Source of the DNA: Fimbriiglobus sp.
GTDB lineage: Bacteria > Planctomycetota > Planctomycetia > Gemmatales > Gemmataceae
Assembly: GCA_025352235.1 (NCBI GenBank)
Contig: JANXTU010000045.1
Location: 1 to 33,574, forward strand
Reading direction: 5' to 3'
DNA length: 33,574 nucleotides
Shown here: positions 24,417-32,792 of the stretch, in pieces
Position numbering within the stretch: the stretch's first letter is position 1
Layout: each line of letters begins with the position of its first letter
Made by a program: the position numbers and the translations under genes
Notes under the pieces: generated by a model
Databases searched by the model: none
Told to the model about the DNA's origin: nothing
The model's input: the letters and a program-made list of their open reading frames with translations, nothing else

Positions 24417-24878
24417 GAAGATTTCATTTCGCGCGCGTAAGTCAGATTGTTAGAGATCGAAGGAACGCTTATGAGCGAGTAATTGTCGCTCGAGTGTTGC
24501 GCTCGTCGGGACGTAGATCGACGACCCGAATGAGGTCATTCGCAAGCAAGCCCGCGCCGCACTGGCGGCGTTCGGGACGAGCGAGAAATAACGTCGGTGC
24601 CAACGGGAGCAAGGACGAAATCGTGTTTCAGAAACTACGGCCGGTGCCATTCGGCGGGAGGATGGAAGCCGCCAAGACGTGGGTGAACTTTTTCGGCAAG
24701 GACTACGGCGGGGCGACGATCCACTGCAGGAACGGGGCCACTGTATTTCGTTTCCAGCGCGAGCAATTTTGACTGTTCGTTCACGTTCTCGGCGCGGCTT
24801 TGCCGGAATGAGCGCGGATCTGCGTGTCCCATCACCGATAATAGTCCGGGCAGAGTCCGGGCTCGCGGGGGATCGCAG
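24417..24878. other. Degenerate sequence with short remnants, no intact gene
   Basis: 462 bp. On the minus strand a short frame reads NDLIRVVDLRPDERNTRA and stops near 24472. On the plus strand IDDPNEVIRKQARAALAAFG ends at about 24590, and a further frame at 24598-24772 reads GSKDEIVFQKLRPVPFGG onwards. None is long enough or has a start that I would support. I read the stretch as decayed gene ends continuous with the broken DUF5615 gene. Confidence 0.4.
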
Positions 24879-25355
24879 ATGCGCGGCGGGTTGTATTTCG
24901 TGTTCGCCGTCAGCGCGATCTTCTCGCTGACGGGCCTCGGGTTGAGCGCGGCGTGGTTCGCGGCCGATCCGCGCTTCCTGCTCGGCGATACCGGCGCGCC
25001 CCCCGACCCGGCCGAGTTCGACCGCGTCGAGCTGGAACTCCGCGACGGCATCGCCACGGACGACCGCGCGATCCGGCAGTTGAAAGAGAACCTTTTCGAT
25101 CTCCCCGCGGACTCTCCGGCCGTCCAACGGAGCGCCTACGAAACGCGGGTGAAAGACGCCGAGGCCCGGCGGGAAAAGTCTTCCGAGATGTTATCGCTGG
25201 TCGAATCCAGCTTGGCCGATGCGCGGGATCGCTACGCGGCCCGCGTCCATAACGCCCGCGAATCGACCCTCATTCGAGGCCTCTTTTTGGTCTTCATCGG
25301 GATCGTCGGCATGGTGCGATTCCGTGAAGCGCTCACGGGCGCGTCCGTGGCGTGA
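24879..25355 (+). CDS. Two-TM coiled-coil membrane protein of unknown function
   Basis: 158 residues from ATG 24879, with a GGGGGA stretch upstream. An N-terminal hydrophobic helix (LYFVFAVSAIFSLTGLGLSA) and a C-terminal one (TLIRGLFLVFIGIVGMVRF) flank a 90-residue charged alpha-helical region (KDAEARREKSSEMLSLVESS) likely to form a coiled coil. I do not recognise the family. It stands alone between degraded sequence and the repeat-bearing region upstream of the kinase gene. Confidence 0.6.
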   Translation: MRGGLYFVFAVSAIFSLTGLGLSAAWFAADPRFLLGDTGAPPDPAEFDRVELELRDGIATDDRAIRQLKENLFDLPADSPAVQRSAYETRVKDAEARREKSSEMLSLVESSLADARDRYAARVHNARESTLIRGLFLVFIGIVGMVRFREALTGASVA

Positions 25356-25541
25356 TCCCGTATTCGTACACCTCGCCTCTTCGTTCCCTTTCGGGGAGTG
25401 ATCCGTTGGCCTCGCTCATCTTGGTCGCGGCGGTTAAGGCCCACGCCGCCGGCCGAGATCAAAACGACCACATCGCCCGGCTCTGCTTCGGCCGCTTGGA
25501 TGCGGTGTAGCGAAGGACGCCGACCGCTCGCGATGCGACGG

Positions 25542-25566
25542 GTGTCGCAACGATTCTTGGAGGTGG
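25542..25566 (+). repeat. Left arm of a 25-bp inverted repeat
   Basis: The arm runs GTGTCGCAACG to GGAGGTGG and matches the inverse complement of 25917-25941 at 24 of 25 positions. Similar sequence continues outward on both sides in a more degraded form (GATGCGAC-type tracts). Confidence 0.75.
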
Positions 25567-25662
25567 CTGGAACTGGGCTGGGCCTGGGGCATCGAGCGCG
25601 GATGCGGTATTTGCGAGATCGTCTCGTCGTGCTTCTGGGAGGCGTTCCCGGCATACGTCCAA

Positions 25663-25692
25663 AAGCGATTGTTCCAAAGGCGATTGTTCCAA
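25663..25692 (+). repeat. 15-bp tandem duplication
   Basis: AAGCGATTGTTCCAA at 25663-25677 is followed at once by AGGCGATTGTTCCAA at 25678-25692, with 14 of 15 positions identical. It lies between the arms of the 25-bp inverted repeat. Confidence 0.7.
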
Positions 25693-25916
25693 CACCCCGC
25701 TTCTGTCGGCTCGGGGACTTCTTCAACTTTCATGACGCAAGTCATTGCTGAACAAGAGGATCGGCCACAGGGACCGTTTCGGCTCCGATTCTTCCAATTC
25801 TTTTAAATGGTTCCAGAGTGGGGTGTCACACACTCTGTTGGAAGCAATTTCCCGAGGTGTTTTCGATGCGCAGCGACGTCGCGCCAAGAGTCACCTCCGA
25901 ACACCGCCGGCGAGGA

Positions 25917-25941
25917 CCACCTCCAAGAATCGTTGCCACAC
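25917..25941 (-). repeat. Right arm of the 25-bp inverted repeat
   Basis: Partner of 25542-25566, in inverse orientation, 350 bp away and about 77 bp before the kinase start codon. The enclosed 350 bp contain no transposase frame, so the pair could be a MITE-like or REP-like element. Confidence 0.75.
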
Positions 25942-26017
25942 TCGATGCGACCCCGAGCTTGTACCTTCGGGCGGATTGCAGATAATGACTCTCTCTCGAG
26001 TTTGCCCGGAGGCGTCG

Positions 26018-29000
26018 ATGGTGGGTCCGTTCCGGTGCGTCTGCGGCTACGATCCCGGGGAAGCGACCCTGAACCCCGACGAGCGCGCGCAGTGCCCCGG
26101 CTGTGGCGGACGCTTCCAACCGGTGCTCCCCGAACCCGAAGCTATCGCCCGGCACTTCGATTCCGCCGCCGATCCCGATCCGACCGATTTCTACCTCGAC
26201 CCCGTCGGGTCGGCCGTCGATCCCGGCGCCCCGCCGTCGACTTCGGCCCCGCGCAGCCGGGTCATCGTGCGGCCGGTCGTCCCCGGTTACGAAATCCTCG
26301 GCGAACTCGGCCGCGGCGGCATGGGGATCGTGTTCAAAGCCCGCCAAACCAGTTTGAATCGCATCGTCGCCTTAAAAATGATCCTCGCCGGGATCCATGC
26401 CAGCGATGTCGAACGCGAGCGCTTCCGCAAGGAAGCCGAGGCCGTGGCGGCGCTCTTGCACCCCGGCATCGTCCAGATTTACGAGATCGGCGATCATGGC
26501 GGGCAGCCGTACTTGGCGCTCGAGTTCGTCGACGGCGGGAGCTTGGCGCAAGCGCTCGCCAAACGGACCGACCTGATGCCCGCGCGCGAGTGCGCCCGCT
26601 TGGTCGAACATTTGTCCCGCTCGATGCACCACGCCCACGCCCTCGGCGTCGTCCATCGCGATTTGAAACCGGCCAACGTGCTGCTGGGCGGCCCCGGCGA
26701 ACGCGGCTCGGAAACCACCGAGAAATTGTCGCCGTCGGGAACGTCGCCCAAGTCCGGCATCCGCGCGCCGGAAGCGATTCCGAAAATCACCGACTTCGGC
26801 TTGGCCAAACGGCTCGACGAAACCCTCGGCAGCGGGGCGACCAAAACCGGCGCCGTGATGGGGACGCCGAGCTACATCGCCCCGGAGCAAGCGAGCGGGC
26901 GCGCGTCGAAGATCACGCCGCTGGCGGACGTCTATTCCCTCGGCGCGATCCTCTACGAAACGCTCACGGGCCGGCCGCCCTTCAAAGGGGACACCCCGCT
27001 CGACACCGTGCTGCAGGTGATCCACGACGACCCGATCGCGCCGAGTCAGTTGCGGCCGAAGCTGCCGCGCGACCTCGAAACCATTTGCTTGAAGTGCTTG
27101 GCGAAAGACCCGGCGAAACGGTACGAGAGCGCCGAAGCGCTGGCCGACGACCTCGGGCGATTCCAGCGCCGCGAGGCCATTTGGGCGAAGCCGCAATCGT
27201 CGGTGGTCCGCGGCGCCAAATGGGCGCGGCGCCACCCGGCCTTCAGCGTCTTCTCGGTGATGGTGATCTTGGCCGTCGCCACCGTCGTCGGGGTGCTCGC
27301 GACGGCCTACGCCGAGGTCCGCGAGGCGGTGAACCAGAAGGATCAGGAGATGGCCTCGGCGACCGCCGCCAAAGAGAAAGCCGAAGCCGAGCGGATGCGG
27401 GCCGACCGGAACGCCACCGATGTCAACGAACTGGCCGACCTCTTGGCCAACGAACTGTTGAAGAGCCAAGAGACGACCGAGAAACTGCTGATCAACGAGG
27501 AGTTGAACGAGCGCTCGCTGTACGCGTTGCAGTTGTCCAAGGCCGCAGCGGTCTGCGAGCGCGATCCGAAACTCGCCCTCGAACTCCTCGATAGCCCCGA
27601 GCGTTGCCCGGTCGCGCTGCGCGATTTCTCGTGGCGGTATTTGCGCCGGCTTTGTCAACGCGAGGAGTGGGCCAACCGCGCGCACGCCGCGCCGATCTTG
27701 GCCGTCTCGGCGTCCCCGGACGGGTCGCTGGTGGCTACGGCCGACGCCGATGGCCAAGTACGCATCTGGAGCCCGCAGACGCGCCTCACCTACGGCGTGT
27801 TGACCGGGCATGCCGGCCGGGTGAACGGCGTCGCTTTCAACGCCGCCGGGGACACCGTGGCCACCGCCGGGGAAGACGGCACGGTGCGAATTTGGGATCT
27901 CAGCCCGACGTTTCTCGCCGTCGTCCGCGAAGCCAATCGCCTGTTGCCGAACGCGACCAGCCTCCCCGGCGGCGTCGCTTCGGGCAATTTGAAACCGGCG
28001 CTGACGCTGCAAGCTTTCCGCCACCGCGCCCGCTGCGTGGCGTTTTCGCCGAACGGCCGGACCCTCGCCGCCGGCGGGTCGGAGACCGACGGGGGCGACG
28101 GCATCGTGAAGACCTGGGATCTCGCCGGCCGCGCGGTCTCGCGCCCCGCCGGCGCGCTCGTCTCGGCGGCGGCGGCTTCCGTCCCGTTCCTGCAAGCCCG
28201 GCCGACCGGGGGCGAGGTCCTCAAACCGGGCCGGGTCATCCGCGATCACCTGCGCCCCGTGGTCGCGCTCGCCTTTTCCCCGGACGGCCAACTCCTCGCC
28301 AGCGGCAGCGAAGATGCCAGTGTTCAGCTCACGCCGATGTCCGGATTCGCCCGGCCGCAGTTGCTGAAAATCCACGGCGACACCGTGTACGCGCTCGCCT
28401 TCGCGCCGGACGGCAAAACGCTGGCGACGGTGAACAACTCCGCCGATCCGAACATTTGTCTCTGGGAACTAACCGGCCGCGTGCCCAAGGAACGCTCGCG
28501 ATTGACCGGGCACACGCGGGCCATCTACGCGGTCGCGTTCTCGTCCGACGGCAAGATGATCGCCAGCGCCGGCTACGACCGCACCGTCTTGCTGTGGGAC
28601 GCCGAATCGGGCGAGGAGCGCGCCCGCTTGCAAGGGCACACCGACGCGATCCGCGGCCTCGCCTTCGTCCCCGATCAAAAGTTGATCGTCTCGGTGGGGA
28701 ACGACAAAACCGCCCGCGTCTGGCGGACGGGCATCCTCAAATGCGAGGCGGGCACGCTCCCGTCGGAATCCTCGATGACGGCCAACGCGGCCGCGATCAG
28801 CGCCGACGGGCGGATCCTGGCGACCGCGGAGAAAGCCGGCATCGTCCGACTCTGGGCGCTCGACCCGAAACGGACCGGCGCGGTCCCGCTGGGCGTGAAC
28901 CTCGCCGCGGCGGGGCCGGGCCAAGTTCGAGAAGTCGCGATCTCCCCCGACGGGCGCTACGTCGTCTCCGCGGGGGACGATGGTTTGCACGTCTGGGACA

Positions 29001-29686
29001 CCGCGCTCAAACGCAACGGCGACCTGCCGCCGACGGCGCTCGTGGCGGGGACCGCGTGCTACGCGCTCGCGCTGGGTTCGGACGGCGTCACGCTCGCGGC
29101 CGCTTCCGCCGACGGGTTGTTTCTCTGGGATATCAGCACCCGGCGGAAACGGCCGGGCGAAGCGCTGCTTCAAGGTCGGGGCATCCGTGGCCTCGCGCTG
29201 TCGCCGTCGGCCGACCCCTCCGCGCCGCCGCGCCGGTTGGCGGTCGCCATCGACCACGCCCTCGTCGTCATCGACTTGCCCTCCCGCGAACGCGCGACGC
29301 TCCCGGACGCGCACAACGCGGGGATTTACAGCTTGACCTTCGACCTCGGCGGCCAACACCTCGCCACGGGCGGGGACGCCGGCCGGGTGAAAGTCTGGAC
29401 CGTGAAGAGCAACGAGAAAGGGTTGGAACTCGAGAAGCGCACCGAGATGACCGGGCACACCGACAGCGTGAACGCGCTGCACTTCACCCGCGACGGACAT
29501 TCGCTCATCAGCGGTGGACAAGATCGCACCGCGATCGTTTGGGATCCCGTGACCGGTCAAGAGCGGGCACTGCTGACCGGTCACACCGACCGCATCTTGG
29601 AGCTAGCCATCTCCCCGCAAGACGGCGCGCTGGTCAGCATCGGCCGCGACGGCACCGTCAAACGCTGGCGCATCGAACGGGAATGA
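26018..29686 (+). CDS. Hanks-type Ser/Thr protein kinase with zinc ribbon, TM helix and WD40 propellers
   Basis: 1222 residues from ATG 26018, chosen because GGAGG at 26008-26012 lies 5 nt upstream; ATG 25985 is possible. A short N-terminal zinc ribbon (CVCGYDP, CPGCGG) is followed by a PknB-like kinase domain at about 90-360: GELGRGGMGIVFKA, VALKM, HRDLKPANVLL near 213, DFGLA near 259 and MGTPSYIAPEQ. All catalytic residues are present. After a single TM helix (about 410-430) and a coiled-coil stretch come WD40-type repeats from about residue 555 to the end (RIWDLSP, LLWDAESGEERARLQGHTD, IVWDPVTGQERALLTGHTD), enough for about two seven-bladed propellers. The architecture is common in Gemmata-type planctomycetes. 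The kinase is cytoplasmic and the WD40 part should face outside the membrane. Substrates are unknown. Confidence 0.93.
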   Translation: MVGPFRCVCGYDPGEATLNPDERAQCPGCGGRFQPVLPEPEAIARHFDSAADPDPTDFYLDPVGSAVDPGAPPSTSAPRSRVIVRPVVPGYEILGELGRGGMGIVFKARQTSLNRIVALKMILAGIHASDVERERFRKEAEAVAALLHPGIVQIYEIGDHGGQPYLALEFVDGGSLAQALAKRTDLMPARECARLVEHLSRSMHHAHALGVVHRDLKPANVLLGGPGERGSETTEKLSPSGTSPKSGIRAPEAIPKITDFGLAKRLDETLGSGATKTGAVMGTPSYIAPEQASGRASKITPLADVYSLGAILYETLTGRPPFKGDTPLDTVLQVIHDDPIAPSQLRPKLPRDLETICLKCLAKDPAKRYESAEALADDLGRFQRREAIWAKPQSSVVRGAKWARRHPAFSVFSVMVILAVATVVGVLATAYAEVREAVNQKDQEMASATAAKEKAEAERMRADRNATDVNELADLLANELLKSQETTEKLLINEELNERSLYALQLSKAAAVCERDPKLALELLDSPERCPVALRDFSWRYLRRLCQREEWANRAHAAPILAVSASPDGSLVATADADGQVRIWSPQTRLTYGVLTGHAGRVNGVAFNAAGDTVATAGEDGTVRIWDLSPTFLAVVREANRLLPNATSLPGGVASGNLKPALTLQAFRHRARCVAFSPNGRTLAAGGSETDGGDGIVKTWDLAGRAVSRPAGALVSAAAASVPFLQARPTGGEVLKPGRVIRDHLRPVVALAFSPDGQLLASGSEDASVQLTPMSGFARPQLLKIHGDTVYALAFAPDGKTLATVNNSADPNICLWELTGRVPKERSRLTGHTRAIYAVAFSSDGKMIASAGYDRTVLLWDAESGEERARLQGHTDAIRGLAFVPDQKLIVSVGNDKTARVWRTGILKCEAGTLPSESSMTANAAAISADGRILATAEKAGIVRLWALDPKRTGAVPLGVNLAAAGPGQVREVAISPDGRYVVSAGDDGLHVWDTALKRNGDLPPTALVAGTACYALALGSDGVTLAAASADGLFLWDISTRRKRPGEALLQGRGIRGLALSPSADPSAPPRRLAVAIDHALVVIDLPSRERATLPDAHNAGIYSLTFDLGGQHLATGGDAGRVKVWTVKSNEKGLELEKRTEMTGHTDSVNALHFTRDGHSLISGGQDRTAIVWDPVTGQERALLTGHTDRILELAISPQDGALVSIGRDGTVKRWRIERE

Positions 29687-29689
29687 GCT

Positions 29690-30013
29690 TCAAATGGCGT
29701 CGGGATCGACGCCGAGTTCGCGGAGCTTGGCGGCGAGTCGTTCGACTTTGTCGAATTTGAGCATGACCTTCGCCGCAATCGCAACGGTCGTCGCCAGTGG
29801 TTCAGTTGGATGCCAATTGCGTTTGATCCACACACAGAGTTCATTGGTGGAATCGAAATACGGAGTACCGTTTCGGACTAGAAAATGGTATTCGAATCGA
29901 GCGTTGGGCTCGTACGTGGGGAACGCGGGGCTGAAGAGCAGGACTTCGTCGCCGGGTTCTAAGAACGCTTCACAGATTTTTTCATCGGATTCTTTGATCG
30001 CCATTCCCGCCAT
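29690..30013 (-). CDS. Small unknown protein overlapping the HEAT-like gene
   Basis: 107 residues; ATG 30013 or 30004. It overlaps the 3' end of the upstream minus-strand gene by 46-55 nt in another frame. Residues about 15-35 (FLEPGDEVLLFSPAFPTYEP) look like a stretch of a PLP-dependent aminotransferase, and the end (VERLAAKLRELGVDPD) resembles the tail of Uma2-type proteins, but the middle matches neither family in my memory. It may be a chimeric or decayed gene or a genuine small protein. It stops 3 bp from the end of the convergent kinase gene. Confidence 0.5.
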   Translation of the reverse strand: MAGMAIKESDEKICEAFLEPGDEVLLFSPAFPTYEPNARFEYHFLVRNGTPYFDSTNELCVWIKRNWHPTEPLATTVAIAAKVMLKFDKVERLAAKLRELGVDPDAI

Positions 30014-31257
30014 GTCTTGATTGCCGACTCGCGATCACGGTCATTGTAGAATCCATCGGCAGCAGTTCCGAGGGTGGCCGGCAACTCGGGAAAAGCCGTG
30101 GCGTAGGGGATACCGTATGTCGCTTGTGTTTGGTCGGTGATCATCAGCAACGCGCTCAAGGCCGTGTCGGAGACCTTGTGCGTGATCCAATCTCCGCGGA
30201 CCGCACCACCGGGCTTGAAGCTGCCCATTTCGCGAAGATCGGCGAGCGATTCCTCGATTGCGGGTATGGCCTCGGCTCCGAGGATTTTTACCAGAATCTG
30301 CATTGAAATCACATGGTTCATCGGGTCGAGCGCACTGTTTCTGAGTGTGCGTTTCGCGAGGGGAATGATTTCTTTCAGTTGCGTCTTTTCGCCGAATATC
30401 AGAAAAAATTGTATCGATTGTTGTTCGGGTTTGGCTTCGACCGCATTGACTTCGACCGAGGGGATCAATCGCAGGATGCCCGCTGTGATCGCCTCGTTAT
30501 CGAAACCGGTTGGGTCGAACGACCGACCGACCCAGATCAACCGGACGGCCATGAGCGGCTCCCTCGTTTCGCCGAGCAGGCCTTTCAAGAGTTTGCTAAC
30601 GGCCGGATTCGACAATTCTCCGGTCCTCGGGGCATTACCGAAGACGCTGAACGCGATTTCGAGATTCTCGCGGGATAGTTTTAAACGCGGATCGGTGGCG
30701 AGCATCAGTGTCGACATCACCTCGGCAAACGTGAAGGTAATAGGGCCCTTGGCGACAGAATTCTGTCGCTTACGAATGGCTTGGCATTTTTCAGAAAACT
30801 CGTTCGTTGCGGTCGTCTTGTCGGTTTCAAGCAACTCCAGAATAGCTCCCGCATTCCGGTATATCTCGACGAATACCTGACGCGATGCCGGGTCGTCGCC
30901 GGCGAGTTTGCGAAATCGCTCCCAGCCGGCGAGTGCGATTTTTTTCTCGCCCTTGGGATCGGCCGCGAAGTTATCCAGCAGAATCTCGCGATCCGTGCGT
31001 CGCGCTTTTAGTAAAATCCGCTCGCATCGATCGACCGTTTCCGGATCCGAGGACTTGCTACCCGCTTCCAAGGCCGGCACCGCGGCGCGTCCGATTGCCA
31101 GCAAACGCTTCGTGGCCTGCTCGCGCACACTGAACGACGGGTCGCCCAGTTGACGGACCAACTCGACCGGAGTCGGCCTTGTTTGCGCCTCGGCGTCGAG
31201 GGGGACGACCAAACCAATGGTCAGGACGACAAGAAGGAGGCGGATGCGGTCGGTCAC
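29959..31257 (-). CDS. Secreted HEAT-like repeat protein
   Basis: 432 residues from GTG 31257, with AAGGAG 8 nt upstream; the upstream in-frame ATG 31293 has no ribosome site and would bury the signal peptide. The signal is VTDRIRLLLVVLTIGLVVPL followed by DAEAQ. The next 60 residues are a HEAT-type repeat (LVRQLGDPSFSVREQATKRL, IGRAAVPALEAGSKS, DPETVDRCERIL) in the style of exported planctomycete HEAT proteins. The remaining 330 residues are mostly alpha-helical without a domain I recognise. GC content is lower than in its neighbours. Function unknown. Confidence 0.75.
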   Translation of the reverse strand: MTDRIRLLLVVLTIGLVVPLDAEAQTRPTPVELVRQLGDPSFSVREQATKRLLAIGRAAVPALEAGSKSSDPETVDRCERILLKARRTDREILLDNFAADPKGEKKIALAGWERFRKLAGDDPASRQVFVEIYRNAGAILELLETDKTTATNEFSEKCQAIRKRQNSVAKGPITFTFAEVMSTLMLATDPRLKLSRENLEIAFSVFGNAPRTGELSNPAVSKLLKGLLGETREPLMAVRLIWVGRSFDPTGFDNEAITAGILRLIPSVEVNAVEAKPEQQSIQFFLIFGEKTQLKEIIPLAKRTLRNSALDPMNHVISMQILVKILGAEAIPAIEESLADLREMGSFKPGGAVRGDWITHKVSDTALSALLMITDQTQATYGIPYATAFPELPATLGTAADGFYNDRDRESAIKTWREWRSKNPMKKSVKRS

Positions 31258-31305
31258 GGGTGGTTCTCCTTGTGGATCGCCTGAACACAACACATCATTC
31301 GAGCA

Positions 31306-31491
31306 TTATTTTAGACGTGGGCTGGTGCATTCTGCCATCTCGTTTGCGCGAAGTACCAGCCCGTCATCCACGCGGATCGGAACCGCGGGTTGGCCGTCCG
31401 CCTCGATCTGCCCGAACAGGTCACACCCGCTGGGGTAGTCGCCGTCGAGCCAGTCACGGACCGCCCGTTCGAGGTGTGGCGTGAGCGGCAC
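31306..31491 (-). CDS. Possible small protein, unknown
   Basis: 61 residues (MPLTPHLERAVRDWLDGDYP to the end, middle FGQIEADGQPAVPIRVDDG). The composition is protein-like with balanced charge, but no clear ribosome site and no recognised family. It sits in a debris-rich region, so it could equally be a remnant. Confidence 0.35.
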   Translation of the reverse strand: MPLTPHLERAVRDWLDGDYPSGCDLFGQIEADGQPAVPIRVDDGLVLRANEMAECTSPRLK

Positions 31492-31592
31492 CCTACGCGG
31501 CGGTGGTGTTCGCGTTGGTAGCCGGGTTCAAATCCTGGGGGACGCTGTTCAAGAACGTATCACATGTATAAGGAGAGTCTCGAACCCTCGAA

Positions 31593-31748
31593 TCATTCAA
31601 CTACTTCGACGCGAGATTTTACAAAATCTGCAAAGTCCTCGAACCATTCGGAGTCCGAGTCGATTGCTCCAGTGGCGAGTATAGACGCGTTTTGCTCTCC
31701 ACAGGAGCATGTTCGACCTGTCGAAAGGTCGAATAGAACGAGAGCGGA
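31593..31748 (-). pseudogene. Remnant 3' end of an unidentified gene
   Basis: An open frame after a TGA at 31749-31751 reads SALVLFDLSTGRTCSCGEQN, then ASILATGAIDSDSEWFEDFA and ends KSRVEVVE with TGA at 31593-31595. The acidic, aromatic C-terminus and the LVLFDLSTG strand look like a real protein tail, possibly of a SUKH-like immunity protein, but this is a guess. There is no start codon. It abuts a surface-protein 5' fragment in another frame. Confidence 0.45.
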
Positions 31749-31749
31749 T

Positions 31750-32052
31750 CAGGCAGTCCACCACGCTCAGGGCCAGTGGGGGGGCTGGGGGATCGCCCTC
31801 CGCGACGGCAACGGGGTTCGGCGCACCGACCCCGAAGATGATGTTATCGCCGGCGCGCGGAGTGTCGTGCATCGCTTCCAAGGCCGTCCCGAACCAGTTC
31901 GTCGGCTTGGCGAACATGTTGTCAGTCCCCTTCCAATAGAAGTTGAGGGACGCCGACGTCAATCGATCTTCGAGCATTTCAACCCCCAGTCGCGAACTCG
32001 GCCGCGCAGAGTTGGGGGTCGCACGACTTCGGTGTACGCCGGGACAAGAAGC
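31750..32052 (-). pseudogene. 5' fragment of a planctomycete surface-protein gene
   Basis: The minus-strand frame reads RPSSRLGVEMLEDRLTSASL, then FYWKGTDNMFAKPTNWFG and AGDNIIFGVGAPNPVAVAEG. The VEMLEDRLT tag and the WKG-xx-xNW-x-xxxNW opening are typical of the N-termini of giant secreted proteins of this group. No start codon lies in this frame upstream (open only to 32052, after TGA); a GTG in another frame at 32056 suggests a 5' frameshift. After about 31770 the homologous-looking sequence stops and gives way to an unrelated tail, so only about 75 codons remain. Two intact-looking members of the protein class lie elsewhere in the window. Confidence 0.65.
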
Positions 32053-32201
32053 TCACATGCCGGGGCCCCTTTCGGGAAAATGAGATTGCCGCCGAGGTGA
32101 GATCCCCCAGGCGACAACACCGCTGGAACCGACGGGGAGCCGAGCGTCAAGCCCGAATTGCGTGCGAGCCTATAACAAGAGACAACCCGAGAGGCCGACC
32201 C

Positions 32202-32507
32202 ATGTCGATGACGCTGACGCAATTGCAGGATCGCATCCGCGAACTCTACGGGTCCAAAGACGCGGCCCGGGGGGTCGAAGGCACCTTCATGTGGTTCATG
32301 GAAGAAGTCGGCGAACTCTCGGCGGCGCTGCGCGGCGGCACCCGCGACGAGACGACCCTCGAGTTCGCCGATGTGCTGGCATGGCTGGTGACGTTGGCGA
32401 ACTGCCGGGGGATCGACCTGGGCGAAGCCATCGAACTCAAGTACGGCCGGGGTTGCCCCGGTTGCCACCGGACGCCGTGCGCATGCGGGTTGGCGGACAA
32501 ACCGTAA
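32202..32507 (+). CDS. MazG-like nucleotide pyrophosphohydrolase-domain protein
   Basis: 101 residues from ATG 32202, with GAGAGG at 32189-32194. One MazG-type helical domain: FMEEVGELSAALR provides the E-E-x-x-E metal-binding motif and LEFADVLAWLVTLAN the E-x-x-D motif. Family members hydrolyse NTPs to NMP and PPi, some for house-cleaning of abnormal nucleotides. A short C-terminal tail with four cysteines and a histidine (CPGCHRTPCACG) is extra and could bind a metal. It stands alone, with debris upstream and a surface protein downstream. Confidence 0.88.
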   Translation: MSMTLTQLQDRIRELYGSKDAARGVEGTFMWFMEEVGELSAALRGGTRDETTLEFADVLAWLVTLANCRGIDLGEAIELKYGRGCPGCHRTPCACGLADKP

Positions 32508-32734
32508 TCGATGGCGTCTCCGCCGAAGACGTGAGGTTTGCATCGGGATCGGCCTTTCCGACCACCGCGCCCCACCCCCCGTCGGAAAGCACCGTTCCCG
32601 GTCGGAACGCGACCAACTCTTCGGAATGACCAATGCCAGTCGAGACTTGCGGCGAGCCGTGAAAACGGCAGTCGGCCGGAAAGGACGAGTCCTGAGCCAG
32701 AAACGACCGCTTTCCGCGATCTTCCGGAATTGTT

Positions 32735-32763
32735 TTGACAACCGACCGGTCTTCGGTTCCAAT
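32735..32763 (+). promoter_or_regulatory. Candidate promoter of the right-edge surface protein
   Basis: Consensus TTGACA at 32735-32740, 17-bp spacer, then TCCAAT at 32758-32763 (4 of 6 to TATAAT), 30 bp before the start codon. A 6-bp inverted repeat AACCGA/TCGGTT (32740-32745, 32753-32758) fills the spacer and could bind a regulator. The rest of the region 32508-32792 holds nothing I recognise. Confidence 0.35.
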
Positions 32764-32792
32764 TCTTCCAACAACACATCTGGGCACCTGAC

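Larger units (their letters stand above)
25356..26017. other. Intergenic region with inverted and tandem repeats upstream of the kinase gene
   Basis: 662 bp without a supported gene. It holds the 25-bp inverted repeat pair (25542-25566, 25917-25941), a 15-bp tandem duplication (25663-25692) and a small inverted repeat AGAGTG/CACTCT at 25815-25836. Any in-frame upstream extension of the kinase runs across the right repeat arm and is not believed to be coding. Confidence 0.5.

Noticed and set aside
26372-28375. 667-codon minus-strand frame opposite the kinase
   Set aside because: Antisense shadow created by GC-rich third positions of the kinase gene; no domain.
31522-31538. tRNA-like T-arm (CCGGG TTCAAAT CCTGG)
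   Set aside because: No matching acceptor, D-arm or anticodon arm could be built around it; a 17-nt match is expected by chance, though a tRNA remnant cannot be excluded.
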